Source: Prorocentrum cordatum (taxonomy: Eukaryota; Sar; Dinophyceae; Prorocentrales; Prorocentraceae). Taken from it: a DNA stretch of 64,000 nt. Position numbers and translations under genes: made by a program. Where the stretch lies: NCBI GenBank assembly GCA_963575745.1, contig CAUYUJ010003980.1:447643-511642 (forward strand), written 5' to 3'. Of the stretch, positions 43,359-52,294 are shown piece after piece. Below the pieces are notes generated by a model, which was given only the letters and a program-made list of their open reading frames with translations, was not told the origin of the DNA and did not search any database. Position 1 is the stretch's first letter, and the number at the start of each line of letters is the position of its first letter.

Positions 43359-44545
43359 GTTCCCATTTTAATACTTCCGCCGTAGCGGGGATTCGATGGA
43401 AGCAACTGATGGCCCTCCAATATAGACTGGAGGGCAGTCACAGACGTACCGTGGGACTGTCTGCTCCATCCTGAGGTCGGGTCTTGGACTTCCTCAAGCT
43501 TCTCCGCCTTTGCAAAGAAAGGCAAAGTGAGCTGTGTACAGCGTGTGTTCCCCGCCTTGTGGGTCTTGGTCGACAACTTCGCCCAGTCCAGGCGATCAGC
43601 AACTGTGGCCCCAGGGTCCTCGCATGGTCGATCGGCCTTAATTGCACAGAACCGTGCCCAATTGGGAACCAGATAAGAAGGATCCAGGATAGGGGTCTTC
43701 GTAGATGTCTGCAGCATCTGGTGACCCAACCAAGCTTCTCCTGTGGCATGAATCTGGATGGTCTTGAACTCTCTGCTGCGGGGCGGATCTTCTCCGTTCG
43801 CCACCCTTGCGACACGGCCCTCCCCCCCTGGGTCGCAGCTCCCAGGCGTCATTTGTCTAGTAAGCTTGCCGCTCTTCACAGTGAACGGTCGGAAGAAATG
43901 AAAATACTGTGGGTCCGTGCTCGATGAAACACTATAGGGCAATCTCTTAATTTCCTGATACAACTGATGCACAGGCCCATCGGTTTCCCAATCAGCATTG
44001 CTGTTGGGATCACCGCCGGCTCTGGGGCGCTTGGGGAATTTCTTTCCGCCGCTGAGCTTGGTTCCCACACTGACAGGGCATTTCTTGCGGATAGCTTCCT
44101 CGGACGTTTCGCCAGGCGTCTTGGCGTCCTGTACACAAGTCACAGGGGCAAGTAGGGGCTCGCGGGGCGGCTGGGCCGCCCGCTCTGCAGTGACCTTACC
44201 CGAGGCGGCTGGGCCGCTGGGTTTGGCAACAGGCACTACCTTCGACAGCTCCTCTAACGCAGGGCGCATGTGTTGATCGTTTTGCACTCCCTCCGTAGAC
44301 AATCGGAGGCGTTCCCCTTCCGGGGGCATGCCCGGACAAAAGGGGAAACATCGCGGCAAGAAATATCGATGATCTCGCCGCGGAGAAAACTCCTCGCTTG
44401 CGTTTCCTCGCTTGAGAAAGTCAATGAACTTGTCCGAGAGCTTGGAATGAATGGCCCCGTCCCCTGATCCGTCTTGGACGGCAGGGAACTTCGCGGGGTT
44501 CAAAGGTGCCCGAAACGGACGAGTGTTGAGCGCGGACTTGGGCAC
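43265..44545 (-). CDS. Retrotransposon 3' ORF, 426 aa, HGT-motif protein
   Basis: The N-terminal third is basic and Pro-rich, with FCPGMPPEGERLRLS near residue 70. The middle contains GPVHQLYQEIKRLPYSVSSS and YFHFFRPF. The C-terminal part reads FKTIQIHATGEAWLGHQMLQ and SRQSHGTSVTALQSILEGHQ. H-G-T-S followed by an amphipathic helix and LLPS, then G-V-Y-S-F in the next frame, resembles the opening of ADP-ribosyltransferase-like (KptA/PARP-type) folds. That is an analogy from a short motif, not an identification. The last 40 residues (LSLVLMIPLRALLIMLQKAL) are the wrong frame. Two hairpin motifs occur (44169, 44207), read as A-Q-P and G-P-A. Confidence 0.5.
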   Translation of the reverse strand: MPKSALNTRPFRAPLNPAKFPAVQDGSGDGAIHSKLSDKFIDFLKRGNASEEFSPRRDHRYFLPRCFPFCPGMPPEGERLRLSTEGVQNDQHMRPALEELSKVVPVAKPSGPAASGKVTAERAAQPPREPLLAPVTCVQDAKTPGETSEEAIRKKCPVSVGTKLSGGKKFPKRPRAGGDPNSNADWETDGPVHQLYQEIKRLPYSVSSSTDPQYFHFFRPFTVKSGKLTRQMTPGSCDPGGEGRVARVANGEDPPRSREFKTIQIHATGEAWLGHQMLQTSTKTPILDPSYLVPNWARFCAIKADRPCEDPGATVADRLDWAKLSTKTHKAGNTRCTQLTLPFFAKAEKLEEVQDPTSGWSRQSHGTSVTALQSILEGHQLLPSNPRYGGSIKMGTWECILSLVLMIPLRALLIMLQKALLEMASG

Positions 44546-44645
44546 GTTGTTCTCAGTGGGGCCCCGCTCTTGCCAGTGCCTGACCAGCTCTTTGAGGGTA
44601 GCCTCCTCTGCCGTGCGCCCGTCGTCTCGTCTCTTCGCCGATGGA

Positions 44646-44993
44646 TTACCCCCCCGGAACGGCTGGGCCGCCGGAGGGTTGGCAAACTAACAGAGCAGCA
44701 AGCTTCGCAGCCTTTAACATATGCTCTGTGAACATCTCGGCCGCCTCACCGCTCACCACGCGTCCGTCTCTGTCTATCTGGCAATCACTATGCTCTGACA
44801 GAGAATGGCAAGAGTCACCGGCCGGGTGCCGCGACTTGCGGTAAAGGCATGCACCGCCACGAATCATGATGCGCGGGCATATCCCCGCGGCCTTGTAGTC
44901 CTCAATCCGACGGTTCATTCGAGCTCGGACAAGGGTGGCGACGTCGTCCCACATAGGGTCAATATCGCAACCTCCATCCGGGGGCTTCAACAC
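44646..44993 (-). CDS. Retrotransposon 3' ORF, 115 aa, Cys/His-rich
   Basis: Reads GCDIDPMWDDVATLVRARMN, RRIEDYKAAGICPRIMIRGG, ACLYRKSRHPAGDSCHSLSE. Cys and His at ICP, ACLY, RHP, SCH, EHSDC could form a zinc site. It starts a few bases after the end of the 174-aa ORF (45511-44987) and overlaps it in another frame, so it may be the downstream part of the same protein. The C-terminus ends in a hairpin motif (44661). Function unknown. Confidence 0.45.
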   Translation of the reverse strand: MLKPPDGGCDIDPMWDDVATLVRARMNRRIEDYKAAGICPRIMIRGGACLYRKSRHPAGDSCHSLSEHSDCQIDRDGRVVSGEAAEMFTEHMLKAAKLAALLVCQPSGGPAVPGG

Positions 44994-45511
44994 CTGTGGT
45001 CTCCTCCAATGTACAAAATCTCGATCGCACCATCAGGCGAACGCTTAACCGCGTCGTCTATGATGCGATCACCTGTCTCGAGCATCACTCGGAGGGCTCC
45101 AGCGAGTAGCGGCGGGTCTTCATTCCGCTTCCCTTCGACGCGAAAGCCAAGCAAATTATATATCGACTGATCGGCAATATCATTAAAGGACCAGAAGATA
45201 AACCGCACTGGGGTATGGACCCCTTTCACGTAATGCTTGTGCCGGGGGCCCGACCAACTGTGCGACTGGGCGGCTTCCTGAAGGTCGGGGCCTTTGCAGC
45301 CGCCCGTAACTTTGGCAGATATGCCATGAACAAGTTCGCGCATGCAATGTTGGACATGGCTTGACGTGACCTTCTGTCCGGCCGCCGTTTTGAACGAGAC
45401 CGTAGAATCAGAAACGGGATGAACATAGCAAGACCCAAAATTGTACTTCTTGTGTTGCATCATGCACAAAGGGTGGAACAAGTCCGTAGGAGGTTTTCCG
45501 GTCGTCATCAT
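44987..45511 (-). CDS. Retrotransposon 3' ORF, 174 aa, unknown
   Basis: Well-balanced composition: FHPLCMMQHKKYNFGSCYVH, SSHVQHCMRELVHGISAKVT, VRFIFWSFNDIADQSIYNLL, LLAGALRVMLETGDRIIDDA. Ends DGAIEILYIGGDHRC. It is clearly protein-like, with His/Cys scattered rather than in a recognisable finger. It lies between the 479-aa and 115-aa ORFs on the same strand. No family recognised. Confidence 0.5.
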   Translation of the reverse strand: MMTTGKPPTDLFHPLCMMQHKKYNFGSCYVHPVSDSTVSFKTAAGQKVTSSHVQHCMRELVHGISAKVTGGCKGPDLQEAAQSHSWSGPRHKHYVKGVHTPVRFIFWSFNDIADQSIYNLLGFRVEGKRNEDPPLLAGALRVMLETGDRIIDDAVKRSPDGAIEILYIGGDHRC

Positions 45512-45554
45512 GGCCGCAATGTCCTCGCCAACAGATGGGGCCCATGAGTGCCCA

Positions 45555-46994
45555 TTATGGCGGGCATGACAAATTGCCCGTCCAGGCCTTCAACCGAGGA
45601 TCTGTCATCTCAACATAAACCTGAATAATCTCGGACACGCGGACCTCCCACTCACGCGTGGGCGGTTTGACGCCCTCGGCGAACTCACCCTTGTGCCCAT
45701 GGTAGTCAAGGACGTTCCAGGGACCACGCCCAAGGTAGGGCGGGCCCTTTCCTCCGTCATCGACTTCTATTGGCCCCGGGCCAGGGGGCCCACCTCCGCC
45801 GCCGCCCCCAGGGAGGCCACCAGAGGGCGGAGGATTCCTTGTGGGAGAGCCACCTGAGCCGGACGGGGCACCTCCACCACCGGCTGGGCCAGGGGGAGAA
45901 CCACTGCCCGCCCCGCCCTGGGCTTGGCCGGGCGGGGCAGCTGGACTTGAGGCCGACCCGGCGGATGGTCCGCCGGCCGCCTGCCGACCAGGTCCTCGAT
46001 TGTCTAAAGGCTTCTGTGGCATAGAGCCAACCGATGGAAGCGACGTCGCAATGTTCGCTTGATTGCTGGCCGAGCCGACTGAGTCGGCCGGCAGCTCCTC
46101 TCTCAAGCTTAGCCATTTCGGCGCCTTGACCGGGCCCTCCTCTTTGTCTTTGGAAGGCCCCTCTGAGAGCGCCCCAAGCTCCAGCTGCTCAAGATCTGCT
46201 GGCATAAGTGGCTTTTCGCCAGCAATGACTGGGTCGCGCTGCCCAGCCTCGGTCTCAATGACTGGCAGAGAGCGCGGCTTCTCAGTCGAACCAACACTCC
46301 CTCCAAGACCAGCACTCGCGAGCCATGCTTGGAAGTCGTAGGGGCGCGACCACCGAGGAGTTGCCGTGCGCCAGGCCACAGCCTGCTCGGGAGAAGACTG
46401 AAAATAACTGGCTCTGGCTGACTCGGTTACGGTTAGAGCCTCCTCGACCACATGCACTAGCATGTAGAGGCGGCCCTTAACAACAGGCAGGGCAAACATA
46501 GCACCCCATCCGCCCCCAGCGGCTTGGCCGCGGGGCGGGGAGTGCGCGGAGGGGCCCCAAATGTTCAACCAAACGATGGGAGAGCCTTCCGTCTTGTCGC
46601 CCACCACTGGGACACTTGCGAAGTCACCGATTCTCGTCACGCGCCGCTTGGCTGGGCCAGCGGCGGGACCTACGACCTCTCCCTTCTCGAGAGTGCGGAC
46701 GCAATGTCCGGCCTCCCCTGGCGCTCTCGTGTATAGCTTGCAAACCAATTTGGTGACCTCATCAGGGTATGACTGAAAATAAGTACCCTCAAGAATCTGG
46801 TCAACCTTAGGAGGGGCGCAATCGAAACGGCACGTGGCTTTTCTATCGAATGTCGTCCAATGGGTGACCCACGGGTCCTGCAAGACACGAGAAAACAGAC
46901 GCTCAAATATTGTCTGTGAGTTGGCGGCTAAGTCTTCCTTTAACGCGGTAACGACTTGGTCGTTCCGCGAATGCAAGATATCGCGCCGCCACAT
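45555..46994 (-). CDS. Retrotransposon 3' ORF, 479 aa, unknown with Gly/Pro tail
   Basis: Residues about 1-235 are a balanced domain: LHSRNDQVVTALKEDLAANS, QDPWVTHWTTFDRKATCRFD, KLYTRAPGEAGHCVRTLEKG, FALPVVKGRLYMLVHVVEEA, RPYDFQAWLASAGLGG. An acidic/Ser linker follows, then a Gly/Pro/Ser-rich stretch (about 335-410) and a short folded end with WEVRVSEIIQVYVEMTDPRL. Four hairpin motifs lie inside (45882, 45921, 46521, 46650), read as G-P-A or G-Q-A. Function unknown; probably part of the same polyprotein-like series. Confidence 0.5.
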   Translation of the reverse strand: MWRRDILHSRNDQVVTALKEDLAANSQTIFERLFSRVLQDPWVTHWTTFDRKATCRFDCAPPKVDQILEGTYFQSYPDEVTKLVCKLYTRAPGEAGHCVRTLEKGEVVGPAAGPAKRRVTRIGDFASVPVVGDKTEGSPIVWLNIWGPSAHSPPRGQAAGGGWGAMFALPVVKGRLYMLVHVVEEALTVTESARASYFQSSPEQAVAWRTATPRWSRPYDFQAWLASAGLGGSVGSTEKPRSLPVIETEAGQRDPVIAGEKPLMPADLEQLELGALSEGPSKDKEEGPVKAPKWLSLREELPADSVGSASNQANIATSLPSVGSMPQKPLDNRGPGRQAAGGPSAGSASSPAAPPGQAQGGAGSGSPPGPAGGGGAPSGSGGSPTRNPPPSGGLPGGGGGGGPPGPGPIEVDDGGKGPPYLGRGPWNVLDYHGHKGEFAEGVKPPTREWEVRVSEIIQVYVEMTDPRLKAWTGNLSCPP

Positions 46995-47003
46995 CGCGTT
47001 GCG

Positions 47004-47441
47004 TCAGCTCCACCCCTTTTTGCGCAGGAGAGAGGCGCCCATTGCATGGCTAGGCCTGGACCGTTCGGTCTTGTCGGGCCAACAGCGAAAGACAGGTTGC
47101 TCCTCGTGGGCACTGTGCTTCCCACGAGAGGAGGCGGCTGTCTTCTTGGCAGGCGTGTCGTCGTCAGCAACAGCCGGAGCAGCTCTCTTGCGAGCTGCAA
47201 TCTCCGCTGCGCGAACTTCAGCGCCACCTTCCATTTCGATGTCAGCGTCCATCGTAACGTCGCCGGGGCTAAATGGATCAGGCATGCTCCCAGCCGGCTG
47301 GGCCGACGGGATAGCACCCCCATTCGGCCGGGCCGATGGGGGCGCCTTTTGGTCCGCATTGGGGGGGGGCCTGTCCTTTTGACCCAGCTCGGGCTTCATC
47401 GCCATCGGGCAAGTCCGAGGCGGGTTCATGCATGAAATCAT
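47004..47441 (-). CDS. Retrotransposon 3' ORF, 145 aa, acidic/basic linker
   Basis: Low-complexity at first (PPPNADQKAPPSARPNGG), then an acidic helix (DADIEMEGGAEVRAAEIAAR), a basic patch (KRAAPAVADDDTPAKKT) that could be a nuclear signal, and an ordinary end (FRCWPDKTERSRPSHAMG). It links the methyltransferase-like region to the 479-aa ORF and probably belongs with one of them. Hairpin at 47296 read as A-Q-P. Confidence 0.4.
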   Translation of the reverse strand: MISCMNPPRTCPMAMKPELGQKDRPPPNADQKAPPSARPNGGAIPSAQPAGSMPDPFSPGDVTMDADIEMEGGAEVRAAEIAARKRAAPAVADDDTPAKKTAASSRGKHSAHEEQPVFRCWPDKTERSRPSHAMGASLLRKKGWS

Positions 47442-47619
47442 CCGAGCAAACCGAAGTCACATCTTCCCCCGACGGCTTGGCCGCTGGAACCTCCAGCGGT
47501 TGACGCATGGGTTCGGCCAGTGACCAATCGAGCGCGCGGGGGCCGCGGCAGGCGGGGCCCGCGCAGCCGCAGCGTGGCGGCGGCGCGGTCCGAGGGGGGG
47601 GCGGCCGCTGGGTGGCCCG

Positions 47620-48497
47620 CGCAAGCTCTGGAGACAAAACGGCAGCGGCACACATGGAATTAGAAGAGGAGACATAATGATGACGAGATGACAACATGCG
47701 CTCAGCGGCACGAGCAACAACAATGTGAACTTGCTGTGCAAAGGCATCGGTATAACATTCTGCCGACTTGCAATCCTTGCCTCTGGCCTCAACATGCTCA
47801 TGTGCGCCGTCACATCTGCGCTCGAGTCCCTCAATTACGTCATGAGATGTGGATGCGATCGCCCAGGGCTTTTTTTTTCTTTTTTTATAAAAAACTTCTG
47901 TCCCTCCAACCATGCGCACACCCGTGCAACGCCGTTTTGACAAAACCTAGCTCTCTCATGAACTCTTTCACCTGGGGGTCCCTCCAATAAATACACTGAG
48001 TAGGCCACTCAAGACAAACTGCACCCCCCGCTTTGCGCACAGCAAGGGCAATCTCACGGAAGTTCCAAAACAGATATCTGAAGTCGGTCCTAATACCTCG
48101 AAGCCTGCGCGTCGCTCTACGATTTCCAATGCGAAAAAATGGGCTTCATTCGCGTATTGCCAGGGGGAACCACCCGTGCAGGGCATTAAGCCCCATAGAG
48201 CTATGTGTTGTCCTTCGAACTTCTTAATATCATTCAAAGCGAATCTTTTTCCCCTATCGGTTCTCATATCTTCCTTCTCCGTATACCGTATCACCTTACA
48301 AGAACTATCAACGAAATTCCTGGGGCTACCAATCCTGCTCTCAAGGCCACAACAATATTCTAATAAGAGTCGATCCCCGGTCCACTGGGTGGCCGGGGCG
48401 CAATCGTCCCGGATCCAGAATTCTGTCCAGCCGGTCCATCTACTTGGATGATAGTCACCATCGCTGGAATCGCCGTTCGAATTCTGCTCAAAGGGGG
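47620..48497 (-). pseudogene. Methyltransferase-like ORF, frameshifted
   Basis: Frame A (48497-about 48130): RLLLEYCCGLESRIG, then CKVIRYTEKEDMRTDRGKRF and LWGLMPCTGGSPWQYANEAH. EYCCGLES is placed like a SAM-binding motif I, VIRYTEKED like motif II, and P-C in LMPCTGGSPW like the catalytic loop of C5-cytosine methyltransferases. The sense then moves to frame B (about 48105-47890): FWNFREIALAVRKAGGAVCL, EWPTQCIYWRDPQVKEFMRE, LHGCAHGW. After an A/T-rich run (47869-47893) it moves to frame C (from about 47890): KKPWAIASTSHDVIEGLERR, CDGAHEHVEARGKDCKSAEC, with Cys/His that may bind metal. Copia elements carrying cytosine methyltransferases have been reported from dinoflagellates (from memory). 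This copy is broken in at least two places. Confidence 0.55.
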
Positions 48498-49003
48498 TGA
48501 TGATATTTTACATCTTCATCACGCCAGTTGTCCGTACGGTCGATAGTTAAACCATGGCGGACGTTGATTGCATAGGTACGACGCTGATCAGTTAGTCTGT
48601 CTGGGTCAACTGGGCAATCTGTACTCACGGGCGTAAGCGTGACAAGTCTAGGAACAAAGTGCCAACGTCCAAGACTCTGTCCGCGTTGTGTCCAGTGATC
48701 CTTCTTATCCTGAAAGTTAGCAGCAGCAGCAGCAGGAGGAAGGTGAGGAAGAAGAAGGTTGTGACCAAGCGTGTCCTCTTCTTGCTCGGGGTTAACTGGC
48801 TCGGGTTGAGACAGCTCATCACATTTCATTCTTGGCAGATCCGATGTATCAGACTCACTTGCGCTCTCAGTTAGGCCAAACATCGCTCGCATTTCAATCT
48901 CCTCCTTTGACCTGGGTCTATCGGAGCTTCTCCTGGGACCTTCTCTCTTCGTAGCAGGAGTAGTTGTACTCGCTGCCACGGCTTGGCCGGGCGCGTTCGC
49001 CAC
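48488..49003 (-). CDS. Retrotransposon ORF after RNase H, 171 aa
   Basis: It starts a few bases past the end of the RNase H ORF. The first half is charged and Ser/Thr-rich (TTTPATKREGPRRSSDRPRS, KEEIEMRAMFGLTESASESD). The second half is a more ordinary segment, GQSLGRWHFVPRLVTLTPVS and AINVRHGLTIDRTDNWRDED. The latter leads into the methyltransferase-like region in another frame. It could be the N-terminal extension of that protein. Hairpin 48980 is read as G-Q-A at its N-terminus. Confidence 0.45.
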   Translation of the reverse strand: MANAPGQAVAASTTTPATKREGPRRSSDRPRSKEEIEMRAMFGLTESASESDTSDLPRMKCDELSQPEPVNPEQEEDTLGHNLLLPHLPPAAAAANFQDKKDHWTQRGQSLGRWHFVPRLVTLTPVSTDCPVDPDRLTDQRRTYAINVRHGLTIDRTDNWRDEDVKYHHPL

Positions 49004-49009
49004 CGCGGC

Positions 49010-50272
49010 TTAGCCGGGGGCGGCATCTGTGACAGCCGGGCGCTTGGCGCAGTTCGGTGCCGCTGGAACATTTATTGGTTTTGGGGAATGCACAGCGGGC
49101 TTGCCCTTGTTGAGACGCTTCTTCTTCTTATTCATCTTTTTACTGGGTGCAACAGCTCCTCTCCGCAAGGCCGAACTCGGACCTAAGCGGGGCTTCAGAC
49201 CCCCCCCGGGCTTCAGGGGAAGGCCGTCTGAAAACATCGAATCTAAATAGTCTCGGCACCGCTGGGCGGTCCAGAACTTGGGAGTCATTACGTTGACCAG
49301 ATATAATACTTTGACCCAGGCCAAAGGGTCTGTGAATCTCTTCGCTCCAATGTCGGCAGCCTCATTTTGCGCCCGTTCGTGCTGAAGTTCCACGATGCCT
49401 CGGGGAAACTGCTCAGACACTGCGGCAGCATCAATGCGATGTGTTCGCGGAAAGTTCATAAGCTTCATGGACCCTCCTGCTTTGATGACCTTGCAAACTG
49501 CCTGGTTATCCCCTAAGAAAAGGCAACGTATTTGTCGCCCAAGCAATGTTTCCCAAAGCGGAAGAGCTGCAAGCAGCTCTTGTCGCAGGGCAAGGTCGGC
49601 AGCCACAATCTCAGCCTCAAGGGTGCTATGGGAAACACGTGTCTGTCGCTGAAATCCCATAGACTGCCCTGCTCTAGTGCATGGGCCCCAAATCGCTTGA
49701 CAACTGGCACTCGTGCTCCTGTGTGTTCGGATGTCACTGGCCAGATCCGCGTCGGAGTATTGCTTCAATAAGACATCCTCCATTCTATCTCCTACCCATG
49801 AAGACATGCGGTAGTGAGAAGTATGCTTGGTATAACAAATGAGGCGGAAAAGATCCATGTCTCGTTGCTCTGTCCATTTGGTAACGCAACTCGCTGTGTG
49901 ACAAACAGCGCGAAGAAGGTCATATCTAGCCATTCTTGCACCGTATAGGATCTTCATCAAGACTTTCGCCGCAATGGGCTGGGGCACGCCCGACTGGGTC
50001 GGCGGCTCCGAATCGTTGGGGCTGGCCGCTGCGGCATCGAGGCCGTGCGCGACTACCTCTTGGTCAGAGGGCCCAACGTCAACGCTGATGTTCAAGGCTG
50101 ACGCTATGGCCTCCTCCGCAGGAGGGCAAACTTCGCCTCGAGGCCCGCCTTGGCCGCCCTCGAGATCGGCAAGTTCGGGGCCAAAAGGAGCGCCTGCAGC
50201 AGGATGCGTAGCTGGGTCAGTATCTGTGAGTTGGGCATATAATGTAACACAGGAACCGAAGAATTCAGTCAT
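49010..50272 (-). CDS. Copia RNase H and RT connection domain
   Basis: 420 aa. Residues about 100-165 are the RT-RNase H connection (AAKVLMKILYGARMARYDLL, LICYTKHTSHYRMSSWVGDR). RNase H follows: QYSDADLASD (D174/D176), SHSTLEAEIVAADLALRQEL (E219/E221), LFLGDNQAV (D255) and NEAADIGAK (D307), the D-E-D-D set that cuts RNA in RNA-DNA hybrids. ADIGAK matches the usual Copia ADIFTK/ADIGTK ending. The tail after about 360 is basic (KKMNKKKKRLNKGKP). The sense frame really begins upstream of this Met, near 50420, where it switches from the RT frame. All catalytic acids are present here. Confidence 0.82.
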   Translation of the reverse strand: MTEFFGSCVTLYAQLTDTDPATHPAAGAPFGPELADLEGGQGGPRGEVCPPAEEAIASALNISVDVGPSDQEVVAHGLDAAAASPNDSEPPTQSGVPQPIAAKVLMKILYGARMARYDLLRAVCHTASCVTKWTEQRDMDLFRLICYTKHTSHYRMSSWVGDRMEDVLLKQYSDADLASDIRTHRSTSASCQAIWGPCTRAGQSMGFQRQTRVSHSTLEAEIVAADLALRQELLAALPLWETLLGRQIRCLFLGDNQAVCKVIKAGGSMKLMNFPRTHRIDAAAVSEQFPRGIVELQHERAQNEAADIGAKRFTDPLAWVKVLYLVNVMTPKFWTAQRCRDYLDSMFSDGLPLKPGGGLKPRLGPSSALRRGAVAPSKKMNKKKKRLNKGKPAVHSPKPINVPAAPNCAKRPAVTDAAPG

Positions 50273-50280
50273 GTCGTACT

Positions 50281-51120
50281 CTATGATTCTGGCCTGTTTG
50301 GGTTCTCTAGGTTGGTATGGCTCAGGCGGCTGGGCCGCTGAGTCACCCCCCGTTTCCTCCTCGTCGCTCTCGTCTGGAACGGATGCGTTCTTCTTAACTT
50401 TAGGAGGTGCGGGTCCAAAGTCGTGGGCAACTCACCTTGCCACTCGACAAGCTGCGTGGATAGCCGGTGTTCGCATCTCAAATATCGTCCGACCGCTGTC
50501 GGAGGGTCTATCTCTATACCTTTGGGGCAATTAGGAGATGGGGATTGCAGCAGCTTCCATCCTTGGGCTAACTTGTCGGCAGGACCGGCCAGCTTGAAAT
50601 CATCAACGTAGATGATTAAGAAGAGTTTCAACTCTGTGTGAAAATAACAGCTGCGCCACGGGCTGCATCTGATGAAGCCGTTAGCCGCAACATGCCCTTC
50701 GCAATGTTGCTCCCAATGCCCCCCTGAATCAGGGTTCCCGTACAAGGATAAAATCAATGGGCATACGGGATTGCGCATATGCGACCAGGACTCAGGCCGC
50801 TCATCGCGGGGCAGAAACAACCATGTCGGGGTGCCACCCAGCTTTGATTGAGTGTAGGCCTGACGGGCGTCGGCTTGTTCAATACTATGGCCTTCAAAGA
50901 GCCCGTAGGTGTCAGCTGCTTTGCTAGCCTGCATTGTGGCAGGGCTGCTGGAAAGCTCCTGATGCAAAGCCACATCTTTATTATGATCTCTCACGCTGGA
51001 GCCGTCGAAGACAACGCGACCTTTATATTTACGGTCTTTGTGTCCTAGCGGCAGCTCGGAATTCTTTTCAACAGCGATCGCGAAGAGACGACCAAAGTGA
51101 GCAGTCCTCCCTTCGAGTTC
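50281..51120 (-). CDS. Copia reverse transcriptase (palm), frame-broken
   Basis: From the Met at 50994: HQELSSSPATMQASKAADTY, IEQADARQAYTQSKLGGTPT (first catalytic Asp, D42), then LFLIIYVDDFKLAGPADK (Y129-V-D131-D132). Reading upstream in the same frame to about 51120 adds HFGRLFAIAVEKNSELPLGH and KYKGRVVFDGSSV, the dinoflagellate counterpart of the KARLVAKG box. It polymerises cDNA from the element RNA. The N-terminal junction lies in the frame of the 353-aa ORF; a one-base shift falls near 51125. A second shift near 50430 moves the sense into the RNase H frame, so this ORF's own C-terminus (after about residue 190) is out of frame. Confidence 0.82.
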   Translation of the reverse strand, partial: ELEGRTAHFGRLFAIAVEKNSELPLGHKDRKYKGRVVFDGSSVRDHNKDVALHQELSSSPATMQASKAADTYGLFEGHSIEQADARQAYTQSKLGGTPTWLFLPRDERPESWSHMRNPVCPLILSLYGNPDSGGHWEQHCEGHVAANGFIRCSPWRSCYFHTELKLFLIIYVDDFKLAGPADKLAQGWKLLQSPSPNCPKGIEIDPPTAVGRYLRCEHRLSTQLVEWQGELPTTLDPHLLKLRRTHPFQTRATRRKRGVTQRPSRLSHTNLENPNRPES

Positions 51121-52106
51121 TGCAACAACGCCAGCATATTATTTGACGCCTTTCTCGCCCCATGTGCCGATTGTTGCAATCGGTCCCATTCGTTCCTCAA
51201 AGCGGCCTTGGCATCTTGGTTAGCCTGGGCTTCGACTTTGGAAACCGATCGTGCTACAGCGGCATCGATCCGAGTCTGTCGCCAGGCATTGGGGAGTTGA
51301 GCTGGCTCGTCAACAACTGAGATGAGATCAGTAAAAAGGTTGTGCAGGTAATCCAAAACAGAACTTTCTTTTTCTCGGTGACCCGGCATTGGGGCCGAGC
51401 TATGCTGCGACGGCATCCGAGGCACGCTTCGCCGCGACGCGGCGGGCGCCAGACTCGAGGTCTGGCTTGCCTCTTGCGTCACCTCAGATTCCGCATCAGA
51501 TAATGGGCCCCTACCGACTTGGCCGGAGGGGTCCCGATCACGTGCGATAGCACCACCGCGCCAAGTTTGCTTCCACCAAACATCCTCATCATCCGAAAAG
51601 TAATCGTCTGAGTCTTCTCCTACGGAGGAGTCGGTGGCCACAGCTGCGGCTTGGCCGCCCTGTGCCGCCTGTCTCCGAAATCGCTCAACGACCCATGGAG
51701 CGGCTCTCCTTGCCTTTGGGTGTGTCGCAAGACAAGCAGCATCCTCCTCAGATAGTGGACGAGCCGCGGCTGGCTTGGCCACCGCGGGCTCGGGCGGAGT
51801 CGCTGGATCCTCCACGCCCAAGCCTGCGTCGCGCAAGAGGGCAAGACAAGGGCCGGGGTCGTCTACACCAAAGAATCCTCTCTCTTCGGCCTTGTATTGT
51901 TCAACGGCCATTCGGCGTTGAGCCTGATTCATGTTAAGCCAGCGTCCAGGATGAATGCCGGGATTGGTGGGCTCGGGCAATTTCTTTAACCATTGGGCAC
52001 CGTGCCGTGGATCTGGGTCTGTAACCCGCACTCGTGTCACGGGAACGTAGTCGGGATTGTAATAAAGTACAACTCGTATGCTGCATGTTTTTCGACGACC
52101 TGTCAA
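51045..52106 (-). CDS. Copia integrase C-terminus to RT linker, 353 aa
   Basis: Begins with VLYYNPDYVPVTRVRVTDPD and AQWLKKLPEPTNPGIHPGRW, a post-integrase segment. A long Ala/Ser/acidic linker follows (EDSDDYFSDDEDVWWKQTWR near residues 165-185), ending with helical RIDAAVARSVSKVEAQANQD, AKAALRNEWDRLQ, the analogue of the segment just before Copia RT. The last 25 residues are the wrong frame; sense passes to the RT frame near 51125. Hairpins at 51648 and 51772 are read as G-Q-A and A-K-P. Confidence 0.6.
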   Translation of the reverse strand: MTGRRKTCSIRVVLYYNPDYVPVTRVRVTDPDPRHGAQWLKKLPEPTNPGIHPGRWLNMNQAQRRMAVEQYKAEERGFFGVDDPGPCLALLRDAGLGVEDPATPPEPAVAKPAAARPLSEEDAACLATHPKARRAAPWVVERFRRQAAQGGQAAAVATDSSVGEDSDDYFSDDEDVWWKQTWRGGAIARDRDPSGQVGRGPLSDAESEVTQEASQTSSLAPAASRRSVPRMPSQHSSAPMPGHREKESSVLDYLHNLFTDLISVVDEPAQLPNAWRQTRIDAAVARSVSKVEAQANQDAKAALRNEWDRLQQSAHGARKASNNMLALLQNSKGGLLTLVVSSRSLLKRIPSCR

Positions 52107-52294
52107 TGGGAGCTTTTATGTTAGTTCATCTTTCGTTAGACCAACGACAATACGCCGATCCTCATCGCATTACATCGTATCAAGGTTCTGAGTCGCGCGA
52201 GCAAGGAGTTGCCCTTTCCCGGGGACTTTTTCGCGAGGCTTGGCCGCCGAAAAATTAGATTGTCGATCCAAACGGTACTCAATATGAGCGAGAC

